Of a DNA stretch of 64,000 nucleotides, positions 44,128 to 55,383 are shown piece after piece. This DNA is from Falsirhodobacter deserti (GTDB taxonomy: Bacteria > Pseudomonadota > Alphaproteobacteria > Rhodobacterales > Rhodobacteraceae), in the NCBI RefSeq assembly GCF_004015795.1, contig NZ_ML137218.1, forward strand, positions 1,463,811 to 1,527,810, given 5' to 3'. The translations under genes were made by a program, and so were the position numbers. Every line of letters starts with the position of its first letter. Positions within the stretch are counted from its first letter, which is position 1. The notes under the pieces are model-generated. The model saw only the letters and a program-made list of their open reading frames with translations. It was not told where the DNA came from and ran no database searches.

Positions 44128-46473
44128 ATGCAGACCCTTCCGATCGACGAGGCTCTCCCCGCCCTGATCACCGCCATCGCCGATCGCGGCATGGCCGTGC
44201 TTCAGGCCCCGCCTGGCGCGGGCAAGACCACCCGTGTGCCACCCGCGCTGCTGCCGCATGTCGCGGGCCGCATCGTCATGCTGGAACCGCGCCGCCTTGC
44301 CGCCCGCGCCGCCGCCGAACGCATCGCCGAGGAGATGGGCGAGCATGTGGGCCAGACCGTCGGCTATCGCATTCGCGGCGATTCGAAGCCCGGCAGCCGG
44401 ATCGAAGTGGTGACCGAAGGCATCCTGACGCGCATGGTGCAGGATGATCCTTCGCTTGACGGGATCGGAGCCGTGATCTTCGACGAATTCCACGAACGGT
44501 CGCTGAATGCCGATCTCGGCTTGGCGCTGGTGCTGGAATCCCGCGGGGCCCTGCGCGAGGATCTGGCGGTGGTGGTGATGTCGGCCACGCTGGATGCGGC
44601 CCCCGTGGCCGCGCTGATGGATGCGCCTGTCATCACCTCGGCCGGTCGGGCCTTTCCGGTGGAAACGCGCTGGCTGCCCCGCCCCGCGCAGGGGCGGCTG
44701 GAGGCGGATACGGCGGCCTTGGTGCGCCACGCCGCCGGGGAAACCGAAGGCGACATCCTCGTTTTCCTGCCGGGCGAGGGAGAGATCCGCCGCGTCCAGA
44801 CGCTGCTGGACGGCGATGTGCGCCCCCTGTTCGGCGCGATGGATTTTACCGCGCAGCGGGCGGCGCTGGCCCCTTCCCCGAACCGCCGCATCATCCTTGC
44901 AACATCCATCGCCGAAACGTCGCTTACCATTCCCGGCATCCGCGTCGTGGTGGATGCCGGGCGTGCACGGCGGGCGAGGTTCGATTCTGCCTCGGGGATG
45001 TCGCGGCTGGTCACCGAACGCGTGACACGGGCCGAGGCCGAGCAGCGCCGTGGCCGCGCGGGCCGTGTGGCCGAGGGCATCTGCTATCGCCTTTGGACGA
45101 AGGGCGAGGAAGGTGCCCTTGCCGCCTTCCCCCCGGCAGAGATCGAGGTGGCGGACCTGACCGGCCTTGCCCTGGAACTGGCCGTCTGGGGCAGCGACGA
45201 TCTGCCCTTCCTGACCCGCCCGCCCGAAGGCCCGCTGGCCGAGGCGCGGGCGCTGCTGCACGATCTGGGTGCCTTGAAGGACGGGCGCATCACCGATCAC
45301 GGCCGCGCACTGTCCCGCGCCCCGCTGCATCCGCGGCTGGCGCATATGCTGGCGCTGTCAGGCGGCGACAGCCCGCTGCTGGCGGCCCTTCTGGCAGAAC
45401 GCGATCCGCTGCGCGGCGCGGCGCCCGATCTGGCCCAGCGCATGGCCGCCATTCGCGATCCGAACCGGTTTGCTGCCGCCCACCGCCCCACGATCGACCG
45501 CATCCGGCAAGAGGCAAAGCGCCTGTCGCGCATGGCGGGCAAACAGGATCACTCCTTGGGCCAGATGGCCGCGCTGGCCTATCCCGACCGCATCGGGCTG
45601 CGCCGCAAGGGCGATACCCCCCGCTGGGTGCTTTCGGGCGGCAAGGGCGCGGCAATGGAGGCGGGCCTGCCCCTCTCCTCCCAACGGCTGATCGTGGCCA
45701 CCGACCTTGATGGCGACCCGCGCGAGGCGAAGGTGCGTCAGGCCGTTCCGATCGCCGAGGCCGAGCTGCGCGCCCTTTTCCCGACCCGATGGCGCGACGT
45801 TTGCGAATGGTCCCGGCGCGAAAACCGCGTGATCGCCCGCAAGCAAGAGATGTTTGGCGCCTTGGTGCTGGATGACCGCGTCTGGGACGCCCCGCCCCAA
45901 GCGACAGGGCTTGCGGCTTTCGAAGGCCTTCGCCAGATCGGCCTGCCATGGACGCCCGCCGCCGCCCGCCTGCGCGCACGCATCCGGCTCTGCGACGTGA
46001 TGGATGTGTCGGACGAGGCACTTCTGGCCGATCCTGACTGGCTGCTGCCCTTTCTTGCCGGCAAACGCACCGCCGCCGACCTGCGCGCGCTGGACCTGAG
46101 CGAGCCGTTACGCGCCCGGCTGGGCTGGGACGGGGTGCAGACGATCGACCGGCTGACGCCCTCGCACTTCACCTCCCCCTTGGGAAACCGCATCCCCATC
46201 GACTATGACGGCGAGGTTCCCGCCATCGAGGTGCGCCTGCAAGAGATGTTCGGCCTGACCGCCCACCCCACGGTTGCAGGCCGGCCGCTGCGCATTTCAC
46301 TTCTGTCGCCCGCCCGCCGCCCCGTGCAGGTGACGATGGACCTGCCCGGCTTCTGGGCCTCCAGCTATGCCGATGTGCGCAAGGACATGCGCGGCCAGTA
46401 CCCCCGCCACCCGTGGCCAGAAGACCCGACGCAGGCCGCCCCGACCCTGAGGGCGAAACCACGCGGCACCTGA
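44128..46473 (+). CDS. hrpB: ATP-dependent helicase HrpB
   Basis: A 781-residue DEAH-type RNA helicase. Walker A is APPGAGKTTRVP (near 28-37), then EPRRLAARAAAERIAE, DEFHERS near 119, the motif III VMSATLD and the C-terminal helicase motif TSIAETSLTIPGIRVVVDAG, followed by QRRGRAGR. The HrpB-specific C-terminal region ends with PDLAQR-like and WPEDPTQAAP, close to the usual terminus. Its exact cellular role is not established. Confidence 0.95.
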   Translation: MQTLPIDEALPALITAIADRGMAVLQAPPGAGKTTRVPPALLPHVAGRIVMLEPRRLAARAAAERIAEEMGEHVGQTVGYRIRGDSKPGSRIEVVTEGILTRMVQDDPSLDGIGAVIFDEFHERSLNADLGLALVLESRGALREDLAVVVMSATLDAAPVAALMDAPVITSAGRAFPVETRWLPRPAQGRLEADTAALVRHAAGETEGDILVFLPGEGEIRRVQTLLDGDVRPLFGAMDFTAQRAALAPSPNRRIILATSIAETSLTIPGIRVVVDAGRARRARFDSASGMSRLVTERVTRAEAEQRRGRAGRVAEGICYRLWTKGEEGALAAFPPAEIEVADLTGLALELAVWGSDDLPFLTRPPEGPLAEARALLHDLGALKDGRITDHGRALSRAPLHPRLAHMLALSGGDSPLLAALLAERDPLRGAAPDLAQRMAAIRDPNRFAAAHRPTIDRIRQEAKRLSRMAGKQDHSLGQMAALAYPDRIGLRRKGDTPRWVLSGGKGAAMEAGLPLSSQRLIVATDLDGDPREAKVRQAVPIAEAELRALFPTRWRDVCEWSRRENRVIARKQEMFGALVLDDRVWDAPPQATGLAAFEGLRQIGLPWTPAAARLRARIRLCDVMDVSDEALLADPDWLLPFLAGKRTAADLRALDLSEPLRARLGWDGVQTIDRLTPSHFTSPLGNRIPIDYDGEVPAIEVRLQEMFGLTAHPTVAGRPLRISLLSPARRPVQVTMDLPGFWASSYADVRKDMRGQYPRHPWPEDPTQAAPTLRAKPRGT

Positions 46474-46505
46474 ACGCGTTGTGCGGGGAAACAGGAGAAA
46501 CCCCG

Positions 46506-47453
46506 ATGAAACGCAGACTTGGTCAGACCGACATCCAGATCGCCCCTTGGGTTCTTGGCACCAACACGGCGGGCTGGACGGCGGATGAAAAGACATCCTT
46601 CGCCACCTTTGATGCTTTCGTGGATGCAGGCTTTTCCGCGCTGGATACGGCCGATGTCTATTCCCGCTGGGTGCCGGGCAATGACAGCGAAAGCGAACGG
46701 ATCATCGGGCGCTGGATGAAGGCGCGCGGCAACCGCGACAAGGTTCATGTTTTCACCAAGGTCGGCATGGATCTGGGCGGCGAAGGCCAGAAGGGCCTTT
46801 CCGCACGCTGGATCGAAAAGGCGGTGGAGGATTCTCTGACGCGGCTTCAGACCGACTATATCGATCTTTACCAGCCACATGAACCCGACCCCGAAACCTC
46901 GCCCGCCGAAACGCTTGAAGCGTTCGACCGGCTGGTGAAGGCAGGCAAGGTACGCTGGATCGGCTGCTCCAACTACAACACGGCGCAGCTTGATCGCGCG
47001 ATCCGCACCTCGAAGGAAAAGAACCTCGCGCAGTTCCAGTCAGTACAGAACGAGTTCAACCTTTACACGCGTGAGAAATACGATGCCGATCTGGCCGAGC
47101 TGATGCAGGGCAACGGTGTCAGCCTGCTGCCCTATTTCTCGCTCGCGGCCGGGTTCCTCACCGGCAAGTACCGCGGAGAGGCGGACCTGAAGAAATCCTC
47201 GCGCGGGGAAAGCATCGGGCGGCGCTACATGAACAACAAGGGTCATGCGATCCTGCACGCGATGGACCGCGCGGCGGAACGTGAAGGCGCCAGCCTGACG
47301 GAAATCGCGCTGGCATGGGTCGTGGCGCAGCCCGGTGTCGTGGGGGCGCTTGCCTCGGCCAGCTCCCCCGATCAGGTGGAGGAACTGGCAAACGGCGTGC
47401 AGCTGGAGCTTTCGGACACCAGCCTGCGAGAGTTGAACGCAGCCGGGGGTTAA
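46506..47453 (+). CDS. aldo/keto reductase
   Basis: A 315-residue NADPH-dependent TIM-barrel oxidoreductase. The catalytic set is present: Asp in [10 protein letters not shown] with its Tyr, Lys in VFTKVGMD, and His in LYQPHEPD. The cofactor region near the end ([19 protein letters not shown]) is of the AKR11/12 type. AGGAG lies eight bases before the ATG. The substrate is unknown. Its end overlaps argF by four bases on the opposite strand. Confidence 0.92.
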   Translation: MKRRLGQTDIQIAPWVLGTNTAGWTADEKTSFATFDAFVDAGFSALDTADVYSRWVPGNDSESERIIGRWMKARGNRDKVHVFTKVGMDLGGEGQKGLSARWIEKAVEDSLTRLQTDYIDLYQPHEPDPETSPAETLEAFDRLVKAGKVRWIGCSNYNTAQLDRAIRTSKEKNLAQFQSVQNEFNLYTREKYDADLAELMQGNGVSLLPYFSLAAGFLTGKYRGEADLKKSSRGESIGRRYMNNKGHAILHAMDRAAEREGASLTEIALAWVVAQPGVVGALASASSPDQVEELANGVQLELSDTSLRELNAAGG

Positions 47454-48376
47454 ACCCCAAGGCACCAGCGCATGACGGCCTTTTGCGCGTGAAGGCGGTT
47501 TTCGGCCTCATCGAAAATCACCGAGTGGGGGCCGTCCATCACAGCGCTGGTCGCCTCGTCATTCCGGTGGGCGGGCAGACAGTGCATGAACAGCGCGTCG
47601 GGGTTTGCCCGCTCCATCAGGGCTTCGTTCACCTGATAGGGACGAAGCTGGTTGTGGCGGCGTTCCTTGGCCGATTCCGGATCGTGCATGGAAACCCATG
47701 TATCGGTCACGACAAGGTCGGCGCCTTCAACAGCCTTCAGCGGATCACGTTCGATGCTGAACCCGATGCCGGCATTGCGGGCAAGTCCCTGCCATTCAGC
47801 CTCGGGGTCCAGCGTTTGCGGACCGGTGAACGTGAAGTCGAAGCCGAACTGGGCGGCCGCATGAATGAAGCTGGCGCAGACATTGTTGCCGTCGCCCGCC
47901 CAGACCACCTTCTTTCCGGTGATCGGACCGCGCTTTTCCTCATAGGTCATGATGTCGGCCATGATCTGGCACGGATGGGTGCGGTTCGTCAGGCCGTTGA
48001 TCACCGGCACGGTGGCATATTCGGCCATCTCGTGCAGCGTCGCTTCTTCGAAGGTGCGGATCATGATCAGGTCGACGTAGCGCGACAGGACGCGGGCCGT
48101 ATCCGCGATCGTCTCGCCGTGGCCAAGCTGCATTTCCTTGCCCGACAGCACCATCGTCTGCCCGCCCATCTGGCGGACGCCCACATCGAAGGACACGCGC
48201 GTGCGGGTGGACGGTTTTTCGAAAATCAGCGCGACCATGTGGCCCGCCAGCGGCTGATCGTCATCAGGTGTGCCCTTCGGGCGGCCGTTCCGCGCCGCCT
48301 TCATGGAAAGGGCGCTGTCCACCATGCCCCTCAACTCGGGCTTCGCGGTGGTGTGGATATCAAGGAAATGCTTCAT
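47450..48376 (-). CDS. argF: ornithine carbamoyltransferase
   Basis: ArgF makes citrulline from ornithine and carbamoyl phosphate in arginine synthesis. The 308 residues carry the carbamoyl-phosphate motif STRTR, HPCQ, the ornithine loop around [13 protein letters not shown] and HCLPAHR. The start at 48376 gives [12 protein letters not shown], matching homologues; the frame open to 48460 is not used. It lies 34 bases after argD on the same strand, an arginine pair. Confidence 0.95.
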   Translation of the reverse strand: MKHFLDIHTTAKPELRGMVDSALSMKAARNGRPKGTPDDDQPLAGHMVALIFEKPSTRTRVSFDVGVRQMGGQTMVLSGKEMQLGHGETIADTARVLSRYVDLIMIRTFEEATLHEMAEYATVPVINGLTNRTHPCQIMADIMTYEEKRGPITGKKVVWAGDGNNVCASFIHAAAQFGFDFTFTGPQTLDPEAEWQGLARNAGIGFSIERDPLKAVEGADLVVTDTWVSMHDPESAKERRHNQLRPYQVNEALMERANPDALFMHCLPAHRNDEATSAVMDGPHSVIFDEAENRLHAQKAVMRWCLGV

Positions 48377-48410
48377 GTTCTTGCTTTCGGAAGGCGAAGG
48401 ATTGAGGGGA

Positions 48411-49571
48411 TCAGCCAAGCGATGCCGCCGCGCGGTCAAGGCGCGACAGGGCTTCGGCAATATCCTCGTCGGGGATGTTCAGTGCGGGCAGAAGGCGGAT
48501 GACGTTGTCGGCGGCGGCCACCGTCAGCAGTTGCTGATCGTATCCGGCCTGAACAACATCGCCCGCTGGCTTGCGGCACTTGATGCCCAGAAGCAGCCCC
48601 TGCCCCCGGACAGCCTCGAACACGTCGGGGTGCGAGGCGACGAGTCCCTCCAGCCCCTGCCGGAACAGCGCGGCCTTTCGCCCCACCTCAGCCAAAAAGG
48701 CCGGATCGGACACGATCTGCATGACCTTGCCGCCCACCGCGCAGCCCAGCGGGTTGCCGCCATAGGTGGACCCGTGCGTACCCGCCACCATTCCGGCGGC
48801 CGCAGCCTCGGTCGCCAGCACCGCGCCCAGCGGGAAGCCGCCGCCGATGCCCTTGGCCACCATCATGATGTCGGGGGTGACGCCAACCCATTCATGCGCG
48901 AACAGCTTGCCGGTCCGGCCCATGCCGCACTGAACCTCGTCGAAGATCAGCAAGGCGCCGGTTTCGTCGCATTTCGCCCGCAGCGCCTTCAGGAACGCGT
49001 CCGACGCAATGCGGATACCCCCTTCGCCCTGCGCGGGTTCGATGATGACAGCGGCGGTGGCGGGGGTGATCGCCTCAAGCGAGGGCATCTCGTCAAACGG
49101 AACCTGAACGAAGCCGGGCAGCAACGGGCCGAAGCCCTTCACCATCTTCTCTGACCCCGATGCCGCGATCGCCGCCGAGGAGCGGCCGTGGAACGCGCCG
49201 TGGAAGGCCACGATCTCGCTCCGGTCCTCTTTGCCGTACCAGTATTTGCGGGCCATCTTCACGGCCAGCTCCATCGCTTCGGTGCCCGAATTGGTGAAGA
49301 ACACGGTATCGGCGAAAGTGGCATCAACCAGCGCCTGCGCCAGCGCTTCCTGTTCGGGAATGCGATAGAGGTTGGAAACATGCCAGAGTTTCGCGGCCTG
49401 TGCGCTGATGGTTTCCACCAGTTCCGGCGCGGCATGGCCAAGCGCGTTCACCGCAATCCCGGCCCCCAGATCCAGAAATCGGCGCCCGTCCTCGGCGACA
49501 AGCCAGCTGCCGCGGCCTTCGACAAAGGCAAGCGGGGCGCGGTTATAGGTCGGCAGAACGGGAGCGATCAT
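48411..49571 (-). CDS. argD: acetylornithine aminotransferase
   Basis: A 386-residue class-III PLP aminotransferase in the arginine pathway. The PLP lysine is in [14 protein letters not shown], with [19 protein letters not shown] and [13 protein letters not shown] as further hallmarks. The start at 49571 ([16 protein letters not shown]) has AAAGGA eight bases upstream. It precedes argF in one transcript. Confidence 0.95.
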   Translation of the reverse strand: MIAPVLPTYNRAPLAFVEGRGSWLVAEDGRRFLDLGAGIAVNALGHAAPELVETISAQAAKLWHVSNLYRIPEQEALAQALVDATFADTVFFTNSGTEAMELAVKMARKYWYGKEDRSEIVAFHGAFHGRSSAAIAASGSEKMVKGFGPLLPGFVQVPFDEMPSLEAITPATAAVIIEPAQGEGGIRIASDAFLKALRAKCDETGALLIFDEVQCGMGRTGKLFAHEWVGVTPDIMMVAKGIGGGFPLGAVLATEAAAAGMVAGTHGSTYGGNPLGCAVGGKVMQIVSDPAFLAEVGRKAALFRQGLEGLVASHPDVFEAVRGQGLLLGIKCRKPAGDVVQAGYDQQLLTVAAADNVIRLLPALNIPDEDIAEALSRLDRAAASLG

Positions 49572-49876
49572 GAAAAAGATCCTTTGAAAAAACGCACGAA
49601 AAGGGGTGCCAAGGCGATGCCCGCAAGTCAACGTCATAAGGGATGGGATATGCGCGAAGAAACGCCCGCGCAGGCGTGATCGTGAACGTCAGCGACGACG
49701 TCGGCGGCAAGTGATATGTGCAATCCGTTCGATCATGACGTAAGCGTTAGCGGCGCTGCACGTGTTCGACAAGCACTTTCCGCCCCCTGCCCTTGAATTC
49801 CGGCGGCCGTGCTTGTATCTCCGCCCTTCGCGCGGATAGACTGCGCCGCAAGCGGAACCCTCAGCGGAAGACCGAT
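49572..49876. other. divergent intergenic region argD/gcrA
   Basis: 305 bases between the reverse argD and forward gcrA genes. Both promoters should lie here. On the reverse strand TTGACT occurs near 49630 but no good -10 follows. No GANTC methylation site was found by eye in the part next to gcrA. Confidence 0.4.
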
Positions 49877-50443
49877 ATGTCCTGGACCGATGAACGCGTT
49901 GAAACCCTGAAGCGTATGTGGACGGAAGGCCAGTCTGCCAGCCAGATCGCCAAGGTTCTTGGGGGCGTGACGCGCAATGCCGTCATCGGCAAGGTGCACC
50001 GTCTGGGCCTTTCGAACCGTGGAACGGAAGGCGAGGATGTCGCGGTTGCCGAACCGGCGCCCGAAGCCAAGCCCGAACCCGTGCGCCCCGACCCCGAACC
50101 CGTCCGCGAGGCACAGCCCGCCCCGCGCCCCGCGCCCGTCGCCACCGCGCCGACGCCGATGCGCCGCCCGATCGTGCCTGCCGGCCAGCCACTGCCCCCG
50201 CAGCCTTCCGCGAACGAGATCAGCCCCGAAACGCTTGCCTCGGTCCGCGAAGTTGAAAAACGCGCACGGAAGCTGACGCTGATGGACCTGACCGAGCGGA
50301 CCTGCAAATGGCCGATCGGCGATCCCGCGACTGAAGAGTTCTGGTTCTGCGGCTTGCCCTGCGCCGCCGGCAAACCCTATTGCGAGGCGCATGTGGGCGT
50401 TGCCTTCCAACCGATGAGTGCGCGGCGCGACCGCCGCCGCTGA
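49877..50443 (+). CDS. gcrA: cell cycle regulator GcrA
   Basis: GcrA is an alphaproteobacterial transcription factor that works with sigma70 and CcrM (GANTC) methylation. The N-terminal MSWTDERVETLKRMWTEGQSASQIAKVLGGVTRNAVIGKVHRLGLSNR is its signature DNA-binding domain. A long proline/glutamate-rich linker follows, then TCKWPIGDPATEEFWFCG with cysteines and CEAHVGVAFQP. The start at 49877 matches the conserved MSWTDERV; the longer frame from 49793 is rejected. Confidence 0.96.
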   Translation: MSWTDERVETLKRMWTEGQSASQIAKVLGGVTRNAVIGKVHRLGLSNRGTEGEDVAVAEPAPEAKPEPVRPDPEPVREAQPAPRPAPVATAPTPMRRPIVPAGQPLPPQPSANEISPETLASVREVEKRARKLTLMDLTERTCKWPIGDPATEEFWFCGLPCAAGKPYCEAHVGVAFQPMSARRDRRR

Positions 50444-50555
50444 CCGCGGATATATTTTTTCTCGAGGCGCCGGAACCTATGCTCCTCTCCGGCGTTACCT
50501 GAACGAGAGACTGCGCCCGCTGCGCGGCGGGTGCGGAAATCAGGGAGCCTCCACA

Positions 50556-51830
50556 ATGACACGACAGGACCCCGAAGGCTTCGGCCCGCGCGCGGGGGCG
50601 GATTGGGCTGTCCCTGCCCTCCTGCCCCGCCTGCCCGGTCTTGATCACACCTTCACGTTGCTACGCCAGGGTTACCACTTCATCGGCCGCAACTGCGACG
50701 CGATGCATGTTGACGGTTTCCGGGCACGCCTGATGGGGCGGGAGGCGGTTTGCCTGCGCGGCCCGGAAGCGGGCCGTCTGCTTTACGGGTCCGATGTTGT
50801 CACGCGGCAGGGGGCAATGCCTGCAACGGTGCTGCGGCTGCTTCAGGACAAGGGCAGCGTGCAGCAACTGGAGGGCGAGGAGCATCGCGCGCGCAAGGCC
50901 ATGTTCATTCGTCTTGTCATGGACCCTGCCCGCGTGGATGCCCTTGTGCGCGGGTTCGAGGCAGCATGGCGCGCCCAGCTTCGCCCCGGCACCGAAATTT
51001 CCATCCTGCATCTGGCCAATGCCGCGCTGACGCGGGCCGTGTGCCATTGGGCCGGCCTTTATCCTTCGGAAGCGCGCCTGCGGCAACTGACGCGCGTTCT
51101 TTTCGCAATGAGCGATCGGACAGGCCATTTCAGCCCCTCCACCCTTGTGACGCTGATGCAGCGGCGACGCGTGGAGCGATGGCTTCGCCAGCAGGCCGCC
51201 GCCGCGCGCGCGGGTGGCAACGCCCCCGAAGGCAGCGCCCTTGCCGTGATGGCAGCCGAACTTCCGCCCGAAGTTGCGGCCGTGGAAATCCTGAACATCC
51301 TTCGTCCGGTTGTGGCCGTTGGCCGCTATATCGCGTTTTCTGCAAAGGCGCTGCACGAACATCCGATCTGGTGCGGCCTGTTCCACAGCGGCAACGAGGA
51401 TTACATCACCGACTTCTGCGAAGAGGTGCGCCGCATCTCGCCGTTTTTCCCGTTCACCGCCGCCGTTGCCACGCGCGACGTGGAATGGCAGGGCGCGACC
51501 ATCGCCGCCGGAACGCGCATCCTGTTCGACATCTACGGCACCAACAACGATGCGCGGAACTTCCCGCTGCCGCACAAGTTCCGGCCTGAACGGATGCTGG
51601 ACTGGAAGGTGGAAGATCCTGCCTTCGTGCCGCAAGGCGCTGGCGCAGTTGCCACCACCCACCGCTGCCCGGGCGAGGCGATGACGCTGGCGCTCATGGC
51701 CTCGGCCGTGCGGATGCTGTGCAACGAGATGAGCTATGAGCTTCCCCCGCAGGATCTTTCCGTGGCGATGAACCGCGTCCCGGCGCAACCTGCATCCGGC
51801 GTGCGGATCAGGGTTCAGCGGATCGACTGA
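50556..51830 (+). CDS. cytochrome P450, fatty acid peroxygenase type (CYP152-like)
   Basis: A 424-residue P450. The heme cysteine lies in THRCPGEAM near residue 371. The I-helix reads NILRPVVAVGRYIAF, where CYP152 has an Arg-Pro pair (here near 250-251) that binds the fatty-acid carboxylate in place of the usual acid-alcohol pair; EEVRRISPFFPF is the ExxR region. CYP152 enzymes use H2O2 to hydroxylate fatty acids and need no redox partner. GGGAG precedes the ATG at 50556. It overlaps gph by 16 bases at its convergent end. Confidence 0.88.
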   Translation: MTRQDPEGFGPRAGADWAVPALLPRLPGLDHTFTLLRQGYHFIGRNCDAMHVDGFRARLMGREAVCLRGPEAGRLLYGSDVVTRQGAMPATVLRLLQDKGSVQQLEGEEHRARKAMFIRLVMDPARVDALVRGFEAAWRAQLRPGTEISILHLANAALTRAVCHWAGLYPSEARLRQLTRVLFAMSDRTGHFSPSTLVTLMQRRRVERWLRQQAAAARAGGNAPEGSALAVMAAELPPEVAAVEILNILRPVVAVGRYIAFSAKALHEHPIWCGLFHSGNEDYITDFCEEVRRISPFFPFTAAVATRDVEWQGATIAAGTRILFDIYGTNNDARNFPLPHKFRPERMLDWKVEDPAFVPQGAGAVATTHRCPGEAMTLALMASAVRMLCNEMSYELPPQDLSVAMNRVPAQPASGVRIRVQRID

Positions 51831-52447
51831 ACCAGCGCCGGAAGGTCGCGGAAGCTGTCGAAGCGCAGACGATGGGGCAGATCCTCGGCTGGCGTCTTGC
51901 GATAGCCGCCGGTGAAAAGCGCGAAATCGATGCCGGCGGCTTTCGCGGTCGCGGCATCAACCTCGCTGTCGCCCACGTAAAGCACAGGCCCGTCGCCCAG
52001 CGCGTGCGCGGCAGCAAGCAGCGGTGCCGGATGGGGTTTCTTCTGCGGCAGGCTGTCACCGCCGATCACCACCTGAAACGGGCCAAGGTCCAGATCTTCC
52101 AGCACGCCAAGCGTCAGGTCATACGGCTTGTTCGTGCACAGCCCGAAGTGCGCCAGCGGCGCAAGGGCTGCCAGCGCCTCAACCACCCCGTCGAAAGGAC
52201 GGGTGAGCGAGCCATTGCCAGCATAATGCCGGGTGAACACCTCCACCCACAGGGCCCGAGCGCCCGAGGCGCCGGCGGCCCGCATGATATCCACCACCCA
52301 CGGCTCCACCCCGTGGCCGATGCAGCTGCGGATCGTCGTCCTGTCCAGCGGAAGATATCCCATATCCTCCAGCGTGGCCGAGGCAGCCGCATGGATGTCG
52401 GGCAGGCTGTCCACCAGCGTGCCGTCAAGATCGAAGACGATCCTCAT
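51815..52447 (-). CDS. gph: phosphoglycolate phosphatase-like HAD hydrolase
   Basis: A 210-residue HAD phosphatase. Motif I is VFDLDGTLVDSLPD, motif II is LCTNKP, the lysine is in QKKPHPAPLL, and motif IV is YVGDSEVDAATAKAAG, which match Gph/PGP. The reaction would be 2-phosphoglycolate to glycolate. Its start overlaps the cytochrome c stop (ATGA), so it is in the adhI-cytochrome c operon. Confidence 0.9.
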   Translation of the reverse strand: MRIVFDLDGTLVDSLPDIHAAASATLEDMGYLPLDRTTIRSCIGHGVEPWVVDIMRAAGASGARALWVEVFTRHYAGNGSLTRPFDGVVEALAALAPLAHFGLCTNKPYDLTLGVLEDLDLGPFQVVIGGDSLPQKKPHPAPLLAAAHALGDGPVLYVGDSEVDAATAKAAGIDFALFTGGYRKTPAEDLPHRLRFDSFRDLPALVQSIR

Positions 52448-52817
52448 TTTTCGCCCTCGGCTTTCAGGTATGCGATGATGTCGGCCAGATCCTGATCCTT
52501 GCGCAGACCAGCAAAGATCATCCTGGTACCCGGAAAGGCCTGACGGGGATTGTAGAGATAATCGCGCAGAAGCTCGTCATCCCAGACGCGCCCCTCCTCC
52601 CCCGCGGCAACCAGCGCATCGGAATAGGTATAGCCATCCACAGCGGCCACAGGGCGGCCGACGATGTTATGAAGCGACGGCCCCTGACGGTTCGCGCCTT
52701 CGTTGAGGCTGTGGCAGACCATGCATTTGCGATAGACGATCCGGCCCTTGTCCGCATCGCCCTCTGCCAAGGCGGGGCTGGCGACAAGCGCCGCCAGCAA
52801 GGCCAGAACGGTACGCA

Positions 52818-52818
<1 letters not shown>
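52444..52818 (-). CDS. small soluble cytochrome c with signal peptide
   Basis: A 124-residue periplasmic class-I cytochrome c. A signal peptide (MRTVLALLAALVASPALA) is followed by the heme motif CMVCH (Cys32, Cys35, His36) and a methionine ligand in GTRMIFAGL. The position right after the formaldehyde dehydrogenase gene matches the adhI-cycI pair of Rhodobacter sphaeroides, so it may be the isocytochrome c2 equivalent; that identity is inferred from context. Confidence 0.88.
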
Positions 52819-53948
<1,130 letters not shown>

Positions 53949-54060
53949 AGCTACACTCCTCAGCTGTTCGTGTCATTTGTGACGTGACCATGCACGGGTT
54001 GCAAGCGCTTGAGTTCGCCTGCCCCCCACCCTAAACCTTAAAGGCAAAGAGGAGATCCGC

Positions 54061-55092
54061 ATGACGATCCGCATCGATCTGGCCGCATCAATCGGCAACA
54101 CCCCCCTCATCCGCCTGCGCCGCGCCTCCGAGGAGACGGGATGCGAGATCCTTGGCAAGTGCGAGTTTCTGAACCCCGGCCAGTCGGTCAAGGACCGCGC
54201 GGCGCTTTACATCATCCGTGATGCCATGGCGCGGGGCGCCCTGAAGCCGGGCGGCACCATCGTCGAAGGCACGGCCGGCAATACCGGCATCGGGCTTGCG
54301 CTGGTGGGGGCCTCGATGGGCTTCCGCACCGTCATCGTCATTCCTGAGACGCAAAGTCAGGAAAAGAAGGACATGCTGCGCCTTGCCGGGGCCGAACTGG
54401 TGCAGGTGCCGGCTGCCCCGTACAAGAATCCCAACAACTATGTCCGTTATTCCCAGCGGCTTGCGCAAATGCTGGCCAAGACAGAGCCGAACGGCGCGAT
54501 CTGGGCCAACCAGTTCGACAACACCGCCAACCGTCAGGCCCATGTGGAAACCACAGGGCCGGAAATCTGGGAACAGACGGGCGGCAAGGTGGACGGCTTC
54601 GTTTGCGCCGTCGGTTCGGGCGGAACGCTTGCCGGCGTGGCGATGGCGCTGCAGCCCAAGGGCGTGAAGATCGGGCTGGCCGATCCCGAGGGCGCGGCCC
54701 TGCATTCGTTCTATACCACCGGCGAATTCGCCTCCCCCGGCAGTTCCATCACCGAAGGCATCGGCCAGGGACGCATCACCGCCAACCTTGAAGGCATCAC
54801 GCCCGATTACAGCTGGCGCATTCCCGATTCCGAGGCCCTGCCGATCGTGTTCGACCTGCTGGAGGAGGAAGGCCTTTGCCTTGGCGGATCGTCGGGCATC
54901 AACGTGGCGGGTGCCATCCGCATGGGGCGCGAAATGGGCCCGGGCCACACGATCGTGACCGTTCTGTGCGATTACGGAAACCGCTATCAGTCCAAGCTGT
55001 TCAACCCGGCCTTCCTGAAGGAAAAGGGCCTTCCTGTCCCCGAATGGCTGGACCGCGCCCCGCGCAGCATCCCCGAAGTTTACGAAGACTGA
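54061..55092 (+). CDS. cysK: cysteine synthase A (O-acetylserine sulfhydrylase)
   Basis: A 343-residue PLP enzyme that makes cysteine from O-acetylserine and sulfide. The PLP lysine is near residue 44 in PGQSVKDRAALYI, TAGNTGIGLAL binds substrate, and GSGGTLAG holds the phosphate-binding loop. The length is somewhat greater than the E. coli CysK. AGGAG lies six bases before the ATG. It diverges from adhI across a 112-base gap. Confidence 0.93.
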   Translation: MTIRIDLAASIGNTPLIRLRRASEETGCEILGKCEFLNPGQSVKDRAALYIIRDAMARGALKPGGTIVEGTAGNTGIGLALVGASMGFRTVIVIPETQSQEKKDMLRLAGAELVQVPAAPYKNPNNYVRYSQRLAQMLAKTEPNGAIWANQFDNTANRQAHVETTGPEIWEQTGGKVDGFVCAVGSGGTLAGVAMALQPKGVKIGLADPEGAALHSFYTTGEFASPGSSITEGIGQGRITANLEGITPDYSWRIPDSEALPIVFDLLEEEGLCLGGSSGINVAGAIRMGREMGPGHTIVTVLCDYGNRYQSKLFNPAFLKEKGLPVPEWLDRAPRSIPEVYED

Positions 55093-55327
55093 CTTGCACG
55101 CAACCCGCCTGCTTCCTATGTGGGGGTGGACGGGTTCTGCTCTTCACGTGCGAGGCTTTTTTCCAGTGGCCGATAAGCACTTCCGAGGGAGCTGGCTCTG
55201 CCATGATCCTGGTCATGGTATCTGGTTCCCACCTGATTCGTCAGGCTCTCGGGAAATCCCGCCGTCCACGGTCGCTGCGGGCCCGTCACCTTCCCCACAC
55301 ATCTTTTTCGCCTGATCGTCCGGCATG
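55093..55327. other. intergenic region after cysK
   Basis: About 235 bases between convergent cysK and the outer-membrane protein gene. Apart from the terminator at 55328 I see only a short dyad, CCATGA...TCATGG near 55201-55218. No gene or RNA is supported. Confidence 0.4.
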
Positions 55328-55353
55328 AAAAAGGGGCGGCTTTCGCCACCCCT
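55328..55353 (-). terminator. rho-independent terminator of the DUF481 gene
   Basis: Reverse strand: AGGGGTGGC, GAAA loop, GCCGCCCC, then TTTTT. A GC-rich 8-bp stem with a tetraloop and a T-run, about 30 bases after the stop of the outer-membrane gene. Confidence 0.88.
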
Positions 55354-55383
55354 CAGGTCCGCCCTGCGACGGAACCGGGTTTC

